A stretch of DNA of 16,723 nt from WVXP01 sp964348095 (GTDB lineage: Bacteria; Desulfobacterota; BSN033; WVXP01), in contig CAYGBK010000046.1 in NCBI GenBank assembly GCA_964348095.1, positions 1 through 16,723 of the forward strand, read 5' to 3'. The notes beneath the pieces were generated by a model. The model did not search any database and was not told where the DNA came from. It saw only the letters and a program-made list of their open reading frames with translations. This document shows positions 1 through 7,792 of this stretch, in pieces. The position numbers and the translations under genes are program-made. The stretch's first letter is position 1; each line of letters begins with the position of its first letter.

Positions 1-147
1 ACTGACGTGCCACACCGTAACAGCTATGTTGTTCGCCTCATTGTCAGGCTGCCATCTAAGAGTATCAAGCGACATCCCATCCATAACCCAATGAACCCAA
101 CCTGAGAAAGTACCAAGTAAATCTAATAAGATGTCTTTGTCATTCAT
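1..147 (-). CDS. DinB-family protein, N-terminal part (runs off the window)
   Basis: The first 49 residues of a gene read leftward, starting at ATG 145-147 with a purine-rich ribosome site (AAGGTAAGG) just upstream. The start MNDKDILLDLLGTFSGW is followed by a stretch in which W, DGMS, LRWQP, E-A-N-N and W-H-V occur in the order seen at the N-terminus of DinB-like four-helix-bundle proteins (DinB_2 / mycothiol-maleylpyruvate isomerase N-domain). There the segment from LxxLxWxP to WHxx forms helices 1-2, and the H of WH is normally a metal ligand. Such proteins are cytoplasmic, and some are metal-dependent thiol transferases. The substrate cannot be told here because the rest lies outside the window. 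It is the gene of the cassette to the left, whose own attC is not included. The fold call is fairly good; the function is open. Confidence 0.7.
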   Translation of the reverse strand, partial: MNDKDILLDLLGTFSGWVHWVMDGMSLDTLRWQPDNEANNIAVTVWHVS

Positions 148-191
148 ATTTGTGCCTTACCTTAGTCTGTATTGAAAATATATCCCGAGCG

Positions 192-341
192 GTCTAACGG
201 CCGCGAGCTGAGCGGAGGCGAATTTCTATGATGTTGTACGCGTGCAGAATCCTGAAGGAATTCCGCTGAGCTCTTGGGCTTTGTCCTTGAGCCGTTATCC
301 GGCGGAGACGATCAGCCGTCCGCTTCAGCGAGCAGTTAGAC
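192..341 (-). other. attC site of the NmrA cassette
   Basis: The outer heptamers GTCTAAC (192-198) and GTTAGAC (335-341) are perfect reverse complements and fit RYYYAAC/GTTRRRY. The inner arms pair as CCGCT-CAGC (from the left half, read on the minus strand) against CCGCTTCAGC (right half), leaving one unpaired T, the usual polarity signal of attC. The site is 150 bp long and begins 46 bp after the stop of the gene it serves. Recombination would occur at the G/TT of the left-hand core, on the minus strand. Confidence 0.9.
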
Positions 342-387
342 GCCATTTGGCAAATTACTGCATCATCGCTGTGAATCCAACACTATC

Positions 388-1365
388 TCAGTCAACCGGT
401 AGACTCAGCTTCCCTCGAAGGAACTGTTCCATACTGGTTAGTGTCACACCAAAACGTTCGGCCGCTTCCAGTGAGTCATAAGGACTGTCACAGATACCAG
501 ACCACCAATTCAACCCCATGACGTTCGCAACAGCAGGGGAGAATGGCATGAGCACCTTCAACATGAAGCGAAAGACACCCGGAGGCGAATACGTTGCACG
601 GACCGGACGACCAAGGACCTCCGCGAATGTGGCCACTGCGTCGTCCCATGACATGATGTCTGGACCACCGATCTCAATAATGGCATTGTGGGCATCAGGA
701 TGGTCAATTGTGTTGACCAGGAAAGCAGCCGCGTCATCTATTGCGAGAAAGGCATGGCGGGCTTTGCCATCACCATTAATCACAGCGACTCCTCGGTTCT
801 CAATCATGCCGCCAACCAGACGCATGAAAAGCCGGGCAAACCAGAAGGACCTGTGTAAGGTTGCTGCCTCCGCACCGCGCAAAGGAATATTGCTCCCGAT
901 GAGAGCCAACCACATGTCCATCAGGAGTGATCCCCGGAGGATGGTGTAGGGGACGCGGCTTTCTTGAAGACGTTGTTCATTCAATCTCTTGAATCGAAGC
1001 TCAGGTATTTGTGGATCAACCTCTGATACCGGTAGAGACATGAAGATAAATTGCCGGACATTATTGCGGTCAGAGGATTCGATCAGATTGAGGTATCCCT
1101 GTCCCTCATCGGCTTCGAAGCTGTACCGTCCCGTCCTGGGTACGGTTGTGTTCGCCGTCGCAATCACGACCTCCACACCGTTGCAGGCAGCATCAACACT
1201 CTCCTTGTCGCGCAGGTCGCCAAATGCTAGTTCGGTGGAGTCATCCTGCAAACGCTGGTAATCGGATGTTTGACGCACAAAAGCTCGTATCTCTTTGTGA
1301 GAATCTTGTAGCCGACGAATTACAGCCGTTCCAAGCTGACCGGTTGCTCCAACTATGAGTATCAT
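388..1365 (-). CDS. NmrA-like / atypical SDR NAD(P)-binding protein
   Basis: A 325-residue cytoplasmic protein beginning MILIVGATGQLG. The glycine-rich GATGQLG at residues 6-12 is the Rossmann dinucleotide-binding loop of the atypical short-chain dehydrogenase (NmrA/NAD(P)H-binding) family. Later comes YTILRGSLLMDMW, the usual 'yTilRp' strand and loop before the substrate lobe, and the C-terminal half has the family's small alpha/beta cap. No YxxxK catalytic pair is obvious, so it may be a redox sensor or a reductase of unknown substrate. I chose the start at 1365 because AAGGAG lies 8 nt upstream of that ATG; an in-frame ATG 21 nt further up lacks such a site. It is the only gene of its cassette, with its attC 46 bp beyond the stop. 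Family confident; reaction not. Confidence 0.87.
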   Translation of the reverse strand: MILIVGATGQLGTAVIRRLQDSHKEIRAFVRQTSDYQRLQDDSTELAFGDLRDKESVDAACNGVEVVIATANTTVPRTGRYSFEADEGQGYLNLIESSDRNNVRQFIFMSLPVSEVDPQIPELRFKRLNEQRLQESRVPYTILRGSLLMDMWLALIGSNIPLRGAEAATLHRSFWFARLFMRLVGGMIENRGVAVINGDGKARHAFLAIDDAAAFLVNTIDHPDAHNAIIEIGGPDIMSWDDAVATFAEVLGRPVRATYSPPGVFRFMLKVLMPFSPAVANVMGLNWWSGICDSPYDSLEAAERFGVTLTSMEQFLRGKLSLPVD

Positions 1366-1416
1366 CGAATCATCTCCTTCGAGCATGGCTTCGGGTTAAA
1401 TCATGTTGCGATAGGC

Positions 1417-1540
1417 GCCTAACAATCTCGAACTGAGCGGCGGCGGTCACAAGCCTCCGGCTTGTTTACAGGAGAATTGCCTAGCAATTCTCCTGAGCTC
1501 GTCAGAGCCGCTATGGAGCGCAGCGACATAGCCGTTCGCT
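1417..1540 (-). other. attC site of the alpha/beta-hydrolase cassette (degenerate R'')
   Basis: The left core GCCTAAC (1417-1423) is canonical and is followed by TCGAACTGAGCGG, close to the same segment in the sites at 192 and 9189. The right end GTTCGCT (1534-1540) is a poor match, and the arm near it (CAGCGAC) seems interrupted. The middle holds a near-perfect hairpin: 12-bp arms at 1469-1480 and 1484-1495 with a 3-nt loop. The site ends 8 bp after the hydrolase stop. A degenerate R'' is common because recombination uses the other core. The position fits; the exact right border is uncertain. Confidence 0.65.
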
Positions 1541-1548
1541 TATGGTTC

Positions 1549-2811
1549 TCAATCTTTGTTCAACAATAGCGCCAGAAATCGATCCGCGTCGTAGAAGGTC
1601 GACTGAACTGGCGGGGATATTTGTTGAAATAGTAAGTCAAAGGCATGGTCTGTCCACGGAAAATCGACATTGATTGCCGGTACACCTGATTCAACCAGCT
1701 TTGCGTAGTGTGCATAGGTAGCGTCCACGGGAACAAGGAAATCATCCTTCCCTTGCATGAGAAGCGTGGGCGGGGAACCAGGATGTACATGGGCGGTTGG
1801 GCAGGCTAATCGATACATGTCAGGCACTTCCTCGGGATGGCCGCCCAACAAGATATCCACCCTACCTGCATACTGATATGCCTTTTGGGGATCGACTTTT
1901 GTGCCTATGGGCACTGGGGGGATTTTTGTTGATATATTTTTTACATCAAATACTTTATATCCAGCTACCAAGTCGGTGTTCCCGTAGTAGGAGATTACGC
2001 CGCACACGGACAGATCGGCGCTTTCGAGATCCTCCGGTGTTAATTCAGGATGTCGAGGCGTATATGCAGCCAATAGGGCAATATGTGCGCCTGCAGAAGC
2101 GCCCCCTAAAACAACCTTTTCATGGTTCAAACCATAACGGTCTGCATTGGCTTTTATCCAGGCAACAGCACGTTTGGCGTCTCCGACCATGCCGTAGATA
2201 TCCACTTCAGGAATAAGACGATAGGCGACATCCATCACCGTATGCCCCTGTGCTGCTAGGTGGTGAAAGAAAGGCCTTGTGCCAAAATCCTTATCCAGTA
2301 GGGCCCAGGCACTTCCGTGTAAGAAGACGAATGCCAGGCCAGTCGTCTTGCCGTCAGCCGGACGCCAGATGTCACAGAGAAGTTGCCGATCCGAACCGGG
2401 GATGGTCCAGAAAGGGATATCGCGCTCCCAGGAAGGCTCCGGGGATGCTTTCATCAAAAACCATGTCCAGCGCTTTTGAGCCATGAGCTCTGCTTGCTGA
2501 GGCGCTATTTGGTCTGACCATCCAGCGCCAAAGGCATCTTCAAACCCCTTGTGATCCCGAGTGCATCGCCAGACGTACCAGATCATCATTCCAGCGCCAA
2601 CTATCCCAATTGGAATTGCCCAGTAAGCTTCATATATCCACCCAATGACAGCTCCAACTACGCCTATGATAGTCCAATAGGGCGACAATGCTCCTGCGAT
2701 CAGTTTAAAAAACGCTGTAATAAATCCCAGTGGAGGCTTTGGTGATTGAATAAGGAATAGGACACTCATTAGCAGTGATAAACCTGAGAGGATGAAAGCT
2801 AGAACAATCAT
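1549..2811 (-). CDS. Membrane-anchored alpha/beta-hydrolase (HSL/BD-FAE-like esterase)
   Basis: 420 residues. About the first 84 are hydrophobic, with three or four membrane spans (roughly 3-21, 31-58, 63-81), and the rest is an alpha/beta-hydrolase domain. Visible elements are an oxyanion motif HGSAW at 165-169 (the family form is HGGG/HGGxW), a nucleophile elbow GASAG at 237-241 with Ser239, an acid in GKDDFLVP (probably Asp357) and His389 in TDHAF. Order and spacing match hormone-sensitive-lipase/feruloyl-esterase-like carboxylesterases acting on small esters. ATG at 2811 has GAGG about 6 nt upstream. The N-terminal membrane block is unusual for this enzyme class and would place the catalytic domain at the membrane; which side cannot be decided. 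It is a single-gene cassette with attC directly behind. Hydrolase call strong, substrate unknown. Confidence 0.9.
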   Translation of the reverse strand: MIVLAFILSGLSLLMSVLFLIQSPKPPLGFITAFFKLIAGALSPYWTIIGVVGAVIGWIYEAYWAIPIGIVGAGMMIWYVWRCTRDHKGFEDAFGAGWSDQIAPQQAELMAQKRWTWFLMKASPEPSWERDIPFWTIPGSDRQLLCDIWRPADGKTTGLAFVFLHGSAWALLDKDFGTRPFFHHLAAQGHTVMDVAYRLIPEVDIYGMVGDAKRAVAWIKANADRYGLNHEKVVLGGASAGAHIALLAAYTPRHPELTPEDLESADLSVCGVISYYGNTDLVAGYKVFDVKNISTKIPPVPIGTKVDPQKAYQYAGRVDILLGGHPEEVPDMYRLACPTAHVHPGSPPTLLMQGKDDFLVPVDATYAHYAKLVESGVPAINVDFPWTDHAFDLLFQQISPPVQSTFYDADRFLALLLNKD

Positions 2812-2841
2812 GATTACCTCGAAATTCGTTATCAGAAAAAC

Positions 2842-2967
2842 GTCTAACGTTGATGTAACCTGCCCGCTGGTTCCAGCTCAGAAAGCAGCCTTGCTCATGT
2901 CGTAACTCTCTTTTTCACGCCGCTTTGCATCCGACGTAACCGGGTCAGGATTCACGCTGGGTTAGGC
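2842..2967 (-). other. attC site overlapping the 3' end of the phosphotransferase gene
   Basis: Cores are GTCTAAC (2842-2848) and GTTAGGC (2961-2967). The inner arms pair as CGGG-CAGG against CGGGTCAGG with one unpaired T, the same side and type of asymmetry as in the other sites, although the arm sequence itself is different from the CGAGCTGAG family. The right core lies inside the reading frame of the gene at 2952-5612: GCCTAAC is read there as part of Thr-Pro-Asn, four codons before the stop. The length of 126 bp is typical of attC. Confidence 0.8.
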
Positions 2968-5612
2968 GTACTTCCGCTTATAATCTTGATAACCCCTGTG
3001 GCTCCGTCCAGTTCCACTGTCTGACCATCGTTGAGGATTTTTGTGACATCCTCAATCCCGACAATGCACGGCTTACCCATCTCCCGAGCAACCGAGGCTC
3101 CATGCTGAAGCGTCCCGCCGGTTTCAAGCAATACCGCTTCAGCGTTGATAAAGAGCGTCGTCCAGCCCGGATCTGTGGCCTTTGTCACTAAGATATCTCC
3201 CGGCAAGATCGGCTTCTCGTGGGGGGTTCTGAGAACCTTTACCGGCCCTTTGACGATTCCGGAGGACACCGGTGTGCCCATGAGATGGTTTTCTTTGTGC
3301 GGTTTAGGCGGGAGCTTCGGGATAAATCCTCGGGAATCGATGATGACCGGGGGGTCGTTGTTAGGGTTGAACTTGGCGTAGTAGGTATGATTGGTGGTTG
3401 CGAGAGTGCGGATGTCCAGCCCAGCCTCTACCTCCGCCCGTATGACTTCCTCAAGTTGGAGGTCAAACACCTGGTCGACCGAGTCCAGCCGCCCGGTTTC
3501 TACCCACTGGTTCCCCAGTGTGAGAGCCCGGCGTCGGAGGTAGTCCATCGCCATGATGATGTAGTACTTGGGAGATTCCCGATACGCGGCGAAGTTTTCG
3601 AGCAGCTTGTAGTTCTTCTTAAACGCCTTTACCTTCCTCGGGCTCTGCCCCGCAAGATATTCCTGCAGGAACTGAACACTCTCGATCCGTTGCTTAGCCC
3701 CACGCTCAAAGATCCCTCGTGGTGTCAGGTCGGGATCATCATGGCCCTCCATCAATTTCAAGAGGTCGAACACTTCCCCGGGCTTCTCGTAGTAACGGGG
3801 AGTGGCGACGTCGATTTCTTTTGGCCCGCGAAAGCCATAGTCATCTGCAAACAATCGCCACTTCTCCATGAACTCCGGTGAGAGCTGGTTGGCCTCGAGT
3901 TTTTGTACGAACTCCTCGGGTGTAGCGGTCTGCTGCACTTCTGTGAACTGGGACAAATCGTGGATGACAAGCCCCATCTCGATGGTCACATTGTTTGGAA
4001 ACGATTTTTCGATGTTCCGGAAGTGCCCTTGCACCGATTCGGAGGCCTTTTTGAACATCTTCTTGAGTTTTCCACGTGCACGCTCGGACACCATCAAGGC
4101 TGGTAATTGAGTTTGGTTCATATGAACATTAACTTTTCCAAGGCTGATGGATGCAAAGTCCTCAAACGAGGTATCCCGTTCGTATTCAGCTTTCAATTCT
4201 GCCCTGAGCCTTGCATTCTCATCTTGGTAGTGTTGGAGGTACTCGTCGGGCTTTCCCCTCGCTTTCATCAGGGGCTTGATATACTTTACAGCTCCTAACC
4301 CCGTCTTGATGAAGTTTTTCAGCAATCCCTTGGGTAGCTTCTTCGGGATGTATTCCTTCAGATCCATCGCCTCGATGATTCGGCTCCCCAGGTCGTCAGC
4401 AAGCCGATAAGTTTTGACTACATTTTTTTTCCCAATGACCTTGGCCATCCGCCCCACATGGATATATACTCGTCCGGCGCATTCAAATGCCATACCTCGT
4501 TCAAAGGTGGTGAAGCTCTCATCGGCCCCCAGCCATTCCATCATCTCGCTCGAGAATTTCGTCCACAAGTCGCTGCCGAGGGGGCTCATATTTTCTGCCA
4601 GGCCCTGTTCGGTAACAATCGCGTCTTGATAAAGATTTTTCTGTTCCCCGGGTGGGGTGATCATCTCTTCTGGGAGTCGATAATAGGTAGTGATGGGGCG
4701 CGCCTGGAGTAGGTAGAGCTGCCCACTCTCATAGGCCCACTCGATGTCCATCGGTTTGCCGTACTCCACCTCGACCCGAGCAGCAAGCTCAGTTATAGCC
4801 AGGGCTTGCTCGTCGCTCAGGCACGGAGACGTGGGTGACACAGGGGTCCGGGACTCGGTCCCGCCGTTCACCTTAAGGTAGACTGCCACGGTCTTATTCC
4901 CGAGGGTCTTCTCCAGAATTACATTCGTGACTTTGTCCACGACCCACTTGTCCGGGGCTACCGACCCATCCACGACCGTCTCGCCAAGTCCAAAGTTGGC
5001 GTTGATCACACATTGATCGTAGGAGTTGTTCACGGGGTTCAACGAGAAGGCCACCCCGGCCACGTCCGCTGCGACCTGCTCCTGGACCACCACCGCGATC
5101 TTCGGGTCCAGCGAATCGAACCCACTCTTCTGCTTGTAGGCCACTACCCGCTCATCCAGGGCAGAGGCAAAACAGGTCTTGATGGCAGCTTCCAAGCCGT
5201 CATATTTCACGCCCAGTACGGTCTCATAGATGCCGGCAAAAGAGGCTCCTTCCAGGTCTTCTTCAGGAGAGGATGAGCGCACGGCCATCATCGTGATGTC
5301 TGCTGTTTGGAGATGTTGGCGAACTTCTGAAAGTGTCTGTTGTTGATCTTCTGAGAAGGTGAGTGTTTGGGCGCTGTCCTTTACAGTTTTGGCCGCGGCT
5401 ACTATGCCATCATTTATAGCCTGGGTAAAGGCTTTCCATTCCGGACTAGCCTTGAGCTGCTCCATCCAGGGTTGGAAGAACTCGGTTGACAGCACAGCAG
5501 CGATGGGGACTGTGAAGCCTCTATTCGCCAAATAAATTAAGGATTGGCCTTTGCCCCCGACTTGTTCAACCGTGGGGATGAAAGAATCTTTGAATACAAA
5601 ATACTGGGACAT
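2952..5612 (-). CDS. PEP synthase / rifampicin-phosphotransferase-like dikinase
   Basis: 886 residues. The N-terminal third is the ATP-grasp nucleotide-binding domain of the pyruvate phosphate dikinase family: VGGKGQSL near 18-25, AVRSSSPEEDLEGASFAG near 115-132, and DIEWAYESGQLYLLQARP near 288-305. A long middle region of about 450 residues follows, then the C-terminal phosphohistidine swivelling domain, GGTLQHGASVARE with the phospho-acceptor at His837, ending in DGATGVI. The PEP/pyruvate TIM barrel of true PEP synthase is absent. The order ATP-grasp / middle domain / His domain and the length are those of rifampicin phosphotransferase (about 870 residues) and relatives, which move the beta-phosphate of ATP onto a small molecule. 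The middle domain sets the substrate and I cannot identify it. A weak ribosome site (GGAAAG) precedes ATG 5612. The last codons fall in the attC. Confidence 0.85.
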   Translation of the reverse strand: MSQYFVFKDSFIPTVEQVGGKGQSLIYLANRGFTVPIAAVLSTEFFQPWMEQLKASPEWKAFTQAINDGIVAAAKTVKDSAQTLTFSEDQQQTLSEVRQHLQTADITMMAVRSSSPEEDLEGASFAGIYETVLGVKYDGLEAAIKTCFASALDERVVAYKQKSGFDSLDPKIAVVVQEQVAADVAGVAFSLNPVNNSYDQCVINANFGLGETVVDGSVAPDKWVVDKVTNVILEKTLGNKTVAVYLKVNGGTESRTPVSPTSPCLSDEQALAITELAARVEVEYGKPMDIEWAYESGQLYLLQARPITTYYRLPEEMITPPGEQKNLYQDAIVTEQGLAENMSPLGSDLWTKFSSEMMEWLGADESFTTFERGMAFECAGRVYIHVGRMAKVIGKKNVVKTYRLADDLGSRIIEAMDLKEYIPKKLPKGLLKNFIKTGLGAVKYIKPLMKARGKPDEYLQHYQDENARLRAELKAEYERDTSFEDFASISLGKVNVHMNQTQLPALMVSERARGKLKKMFKKASESVQGHFRNIEKSFPNNVTIEMGLVIHDLSQFTEVQQTATPEEFVQKLEANQLSPEFMEKWRLFADDYGFRGPKEIDVATPRYYEKPGEVFDLLKLMEGHDDPDLTPRGIFERGAKQRIESVQFLQEYLAGQSPRKVKAFKKNYKLLENFAAYRESPKYYIIMAMDYLRRRALTLGNQWVETGRLDSVDQVFDLQLEEVIRAEVEAGLDIRTLATTNHTYYAKFNPNNDPPVIIDSRGFIPKLPPKPHKENHLMGTPVSSGIVKGPVKVLRTPHEKPILPGDILVTKATDPGWTTLFINAEAVLLETGGTLQHGASVAREMGKPCIVGIEDVTKILNDGQTVELDGATGVIKIISGSTPNPA

Positions 5613-5631
5613 GATTCAACTTTCCGCTTCA

Positions 5632-5637
5632 AGTATA
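5632..5637 (-). promoter_or_regulatory. Possible -10 element upstream of the phosphotransferase gene
   Basis: Read on the minus strand, TATACT lies about 20 nt before the start codon, with only a weak -35 (TCCAAC) 18 nt further upstream. The 149-bp gap to the upstream membrane-protein gene shows no recognisable attC, so this could be an internal promoter of a two-gene cassette. Low confidence. Confidence 0.25.
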
Positions 5638-5761
5638 TGAAAGCATTCTAACAATGTTGGATACTCTTCCGAATGAAAGAAAACCTGGCCGATTTGTCCG
5701 CCGGTGTATCATGAAATATCCATCTATCATCCGCACCTTGCCCATCATAACAACAGATATC

Positions 5762-6787
5762 CTATGGGGGGAAGAATCTCTGGATGAGCTGCTGGAGGAT
5801 GAAGGGAAGAAGGGGAAGGGCGATGAGGCCAAGAAGTTTAGCAAATGCCCCACGGGGCCAGGGCCAGGTCCGCAGTTTCTCAAGGTACTCCTCTTCAAGC
5901 ACTAGCGCTGCGAGTTGAGAACGCAGTGTTTCTACGTTAGACATATCTCCCCGATCCACCCTCTGATTGAGCTCACGGATGCTGTCACGAATCCGCTGCC
6001 TAACCTGCCCCAACATTGCGGATTTCTCATCCACAAGTCGTTTGTTGAGACTATGGAGTGGGAGGAAGAATACTAATATGGCGAAACCCATTCCAACTAT
6101 TGACGGGAGAGCAAACACAATGCTTTCCTCAGTAGTCGGATAAATAAAGATCGAGGGGAGGATCATGAACACAGTGAGTACTGCGGCCCAGAATGATAGC
6201 CTTGAGAATGCGAAGATGGGTGTCGTGTCAAAAATGCCAATGGATGGAGCCTCTTGATGGAGGGTTGAAACCATCTCGAGCTGTCTGGTGTGATGGTACA
6301 TCGAAACTAGGAGCATCCCCAAATTGAACCAAAAGATCAGATACACAATTGCGTCTGATATTGGATCTCCGCTGACCAAACCGGAATAGGAGGGAGCCAC
6401 CCAAACCGTGCCGAGGAAAATGACCGTCCCGGCAAGTTGGATCAGGATAACAGGCCTGGATGACATCGTGGTTAGCAGATACTCGTAACGCTCGTAATCC
6501 TCCACTTCTAAACCGCTCGCCGGACGGAACTGAGCCAAGGATTGCTTCGCGATCCGGTCAAGGATGTGCATCATGGCGAGCATGAGTGGAGTCCAGACTG
6601 CGGTCCATGTCAATGGTATGGTGAAGAGATACTTCTCGGTATTGCCCGAGACCCATTGGGAGCCATGGAGGATCAACAGGATGACCACAGCAAGGACGAC
6701 ATATAAACCCAGCGGAGCTAGTGGAAGGCCCTCAGCAAGATGTTGAACTAGGTCTACCCAACTACGGCGATGTATTTGTTTTGCCAT
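5762..6787 (-). CDS. Polytopic membrane protein of unknown function
   Basis: 341 residues with six hydrophobic spans (about 24-42, 54-76, 112-133, 144-166, 198-216, 222-243). Then comes a charged helical stretch (248-305, likely cytoplasmic coiled helix, rich in R, E and Q), a short TWPWPRG motif near 307-313 and a last span at 316-336. I know this pattern from uncharacterised bacterial and archaeal membrane proteins that end in a WPW motif followed by one final hydrophobic helix. No enzymatic motif is visible. The start is ATG 6787; no good ribosome site precedes it. It lies upstream of and codirectional with the phosphotransferase gene, with no recognisable attC between them, so the two may share a cassette of about 4 kb. 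Function not assigned. Confidence 0.75.
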   Translation of the reverse strand: MAKQIHRRSWVDLVQHLAEGLPLAPLGLYVVLAVVILLILHGSQWVSGNTEKYLFTIPLTWTAVWTPLMLAMMHILDRIAKQSLAQFRPASGLEVEDYERYEYLLTTMSSRPVILIQLAGTVIFLGTVWVAPSYSGLVSGDPISDAIVYLIFWFNLGMLLVSMYHHTRQLEMVSTLHQEAPSIGIFDTTPIFAFSRLSFWAAVLTVFMILPSIFIYPTTEESIVFALPSIVGMGFAILVFFLPLHSLNKRLVDEKSAMLGQVRQRIRDSIRELNQRVDRGDMSNVETLRSQLAALVLEEEYLEKLRTWPWPRGAFAKLLGLIALPLLPFILQQLIQRFFPP

Positions 6788-6918
6788 TGTGATGTATGTG
6801 TTTCAAGCCGACCAAACTCGGAAAAGAACCTTTCCTCATAATGGCTAAGTAGCTTATTGTTCCAGTTATTTCTTACCATTAATGACATTGTGACGTCCAG
6901 TATCAATCAGTCGCGGAC
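6788..6918. other. Intergenic stretch, nothing recognised
   Basis: Upstream region of the membrane-protein gene, up to the next attC. I see no gene, no clear promoter pair and no repeat. It would be the 5' end of the large cassette. Confidence 0.4.
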
Positions 6919-7015
6919 ACCTAACGGCGTTGAACTAGGCGGCGCCGCTGATCTACTCCTCTCATGCACTACACAAAACGCGGGGGCCGCTCTAGCGAGA
7001 ATGGAAGTGTTAGCT
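6919..7015 (-). other. attC site of the 98-residue orphan cassette
   Basis: The left core is ACCTAAC (6919-6925) and the right core GTTAGCT (7009-7015, imperfect). The inner arms pair as CCGC-CTAG (left half, minus strand) against CCGCTCTAG (right half), again with one unpaired T on the expected side. The length is 97 bp. The right spacer is several bases longer than usual. The following 162 bp up to the gene stop carry no gene that I can see. Confidence 0.72.
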
Positions 7016-7177
7016 GGCGCCAAATTCCTCGCTACTTACGATTTTCTCTAGAGCCTAACTCGCCCACTCACATTGTGCTTCTTCTAGTTTATCGTATCGG
7101 GCTACTGGCTTGAGCATCTCGACTCACGAAAGGGGGCGCATGGATGCTACACCGCGTTGACGAGGCATCGTTTCGAG

Positions 7178-7474
7178 CTACCTCGATCTAACTGCTGCCT
7201 CATAACGAGACTCGGATGATACTCCAATGCAAACCTCGTAACGCACAAACTCTACTGTGTCGTCGAATTCGGTGATCGGCTTTAGGGATGCTTCCGCGGT
7301 GGCCACCACACCCACTACCTGTTGGACAGGAGGCTCCCCCGTTTCGATAAGCGCCCATGCACCGACGGGTGTCCTAAAATCGCCCTTCGGAGAGTCTATG
7401 GGATGGAATACTGCCTCCCAGCCAGGAGGTGCCGCGACCAGGTGCACAATCCGCGTTGATTGATCTTCAGACAT
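7178..7474 (-). CDS. Small orphan protein (98 residues)
   Basis: Begins MSEDQSTRIVHLVAAPPGW. I chose ATG 7474 because AAAGGAGT lies 4 nt upstream, the best ribosome site in the neighbourhood; an in-frame ATG 42 nt earlier has none. The protein is soluble and acidic, with predicted alternating beta strands. Striking segments are APPGWEAVF, PVGAWALIE, VVGVVATAE and VEFVRYEVC, which look like a compact beta-sandwich or barrel with a conserved core. I do not recognise the family. Small single-domain orphans of this kind are the commonest cargo of cassette arrays. Its cassette spans attC 6919-7015 to the next core near 7564. The strong ribosome site supports real translation. Confidence 0.72.
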   Translation of the reverse strand: MSEDQSTRIVHLVAAPPGWEAVFHPIDSPKGDFRTPVGAWALIETGEPPVQQVVGVVATAEASLKPITEFDDTVEFVRYEVCIGVSSESRYEAAVRSR

Positions 7475-7563
7475 GGTACTCCTTTCAATTTGTATGAGGC
7501 AAAGAGCTTTGAACACATCGTTGGCCTCATATTCATACTCTTAGCAGACTTGATTCCTGCGCC

Positions 7564-7783
7564 TGCTAACATTCGCAAAGTGAGCTGCGCTCCCCGCCCT
7601 ACCCTTTTTCATTCTCGCGTATCCCACGGTCATATTCAATCTGAAACCCGAATTGCCCTTTGTTGCGATTGCAGGTTTTCGCCTCTTTCACAGAAGAACG
7701 GCGGCAACCTTCGGTTGCTTCGCCGTTCTTCCAAGCGATCCGAATGATCGCCACTTGGCGCCAGCTCCGGTGAGGTCTTAGTC
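7564..7783 (-). other. Degenerate attC with long central hairpin
   Basis: The left core TGCTAAC (7564-7570) and right end CTTAGTC (7777-7783) are both off consensus. The inner arms do pair as GCGC-AGCTC against GCGCCAGCTC with the single extra base on the correct side. Between them sits a strong hairpin: AAGAACGGCG plus GCAACC at 7694-7709, loop TTC, and the complementary arms at 7713-7718 and 7721-7730, with a 2-nt bulge. The total of 220 bp is at the upper end for attC. The position, 9 bp beyond the stop of the propeller lipoprotein reading frame, is right. I call it a probable but decayed site. Confidence 0.5.
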
Positions 7784-7792
7784 ATCGCCAGT

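Noticed and set aside
518..949. 143-codon plus-strand frame
   Set aside because: Antisense shadow of the NmrA-like gene.
3219..3881. 220-codon plus-strand frame
   Set aside because: Antisense shadow of the phosphotransferase gene, whose domain sequence is unmistakable.
7053..7161. GCCTAAC at 7053-7059 with GTTGACG near 7156-7162 as a second attC
   Set aside because: The inner arms do not pair and the right heptamer is a poor match; likely chance.
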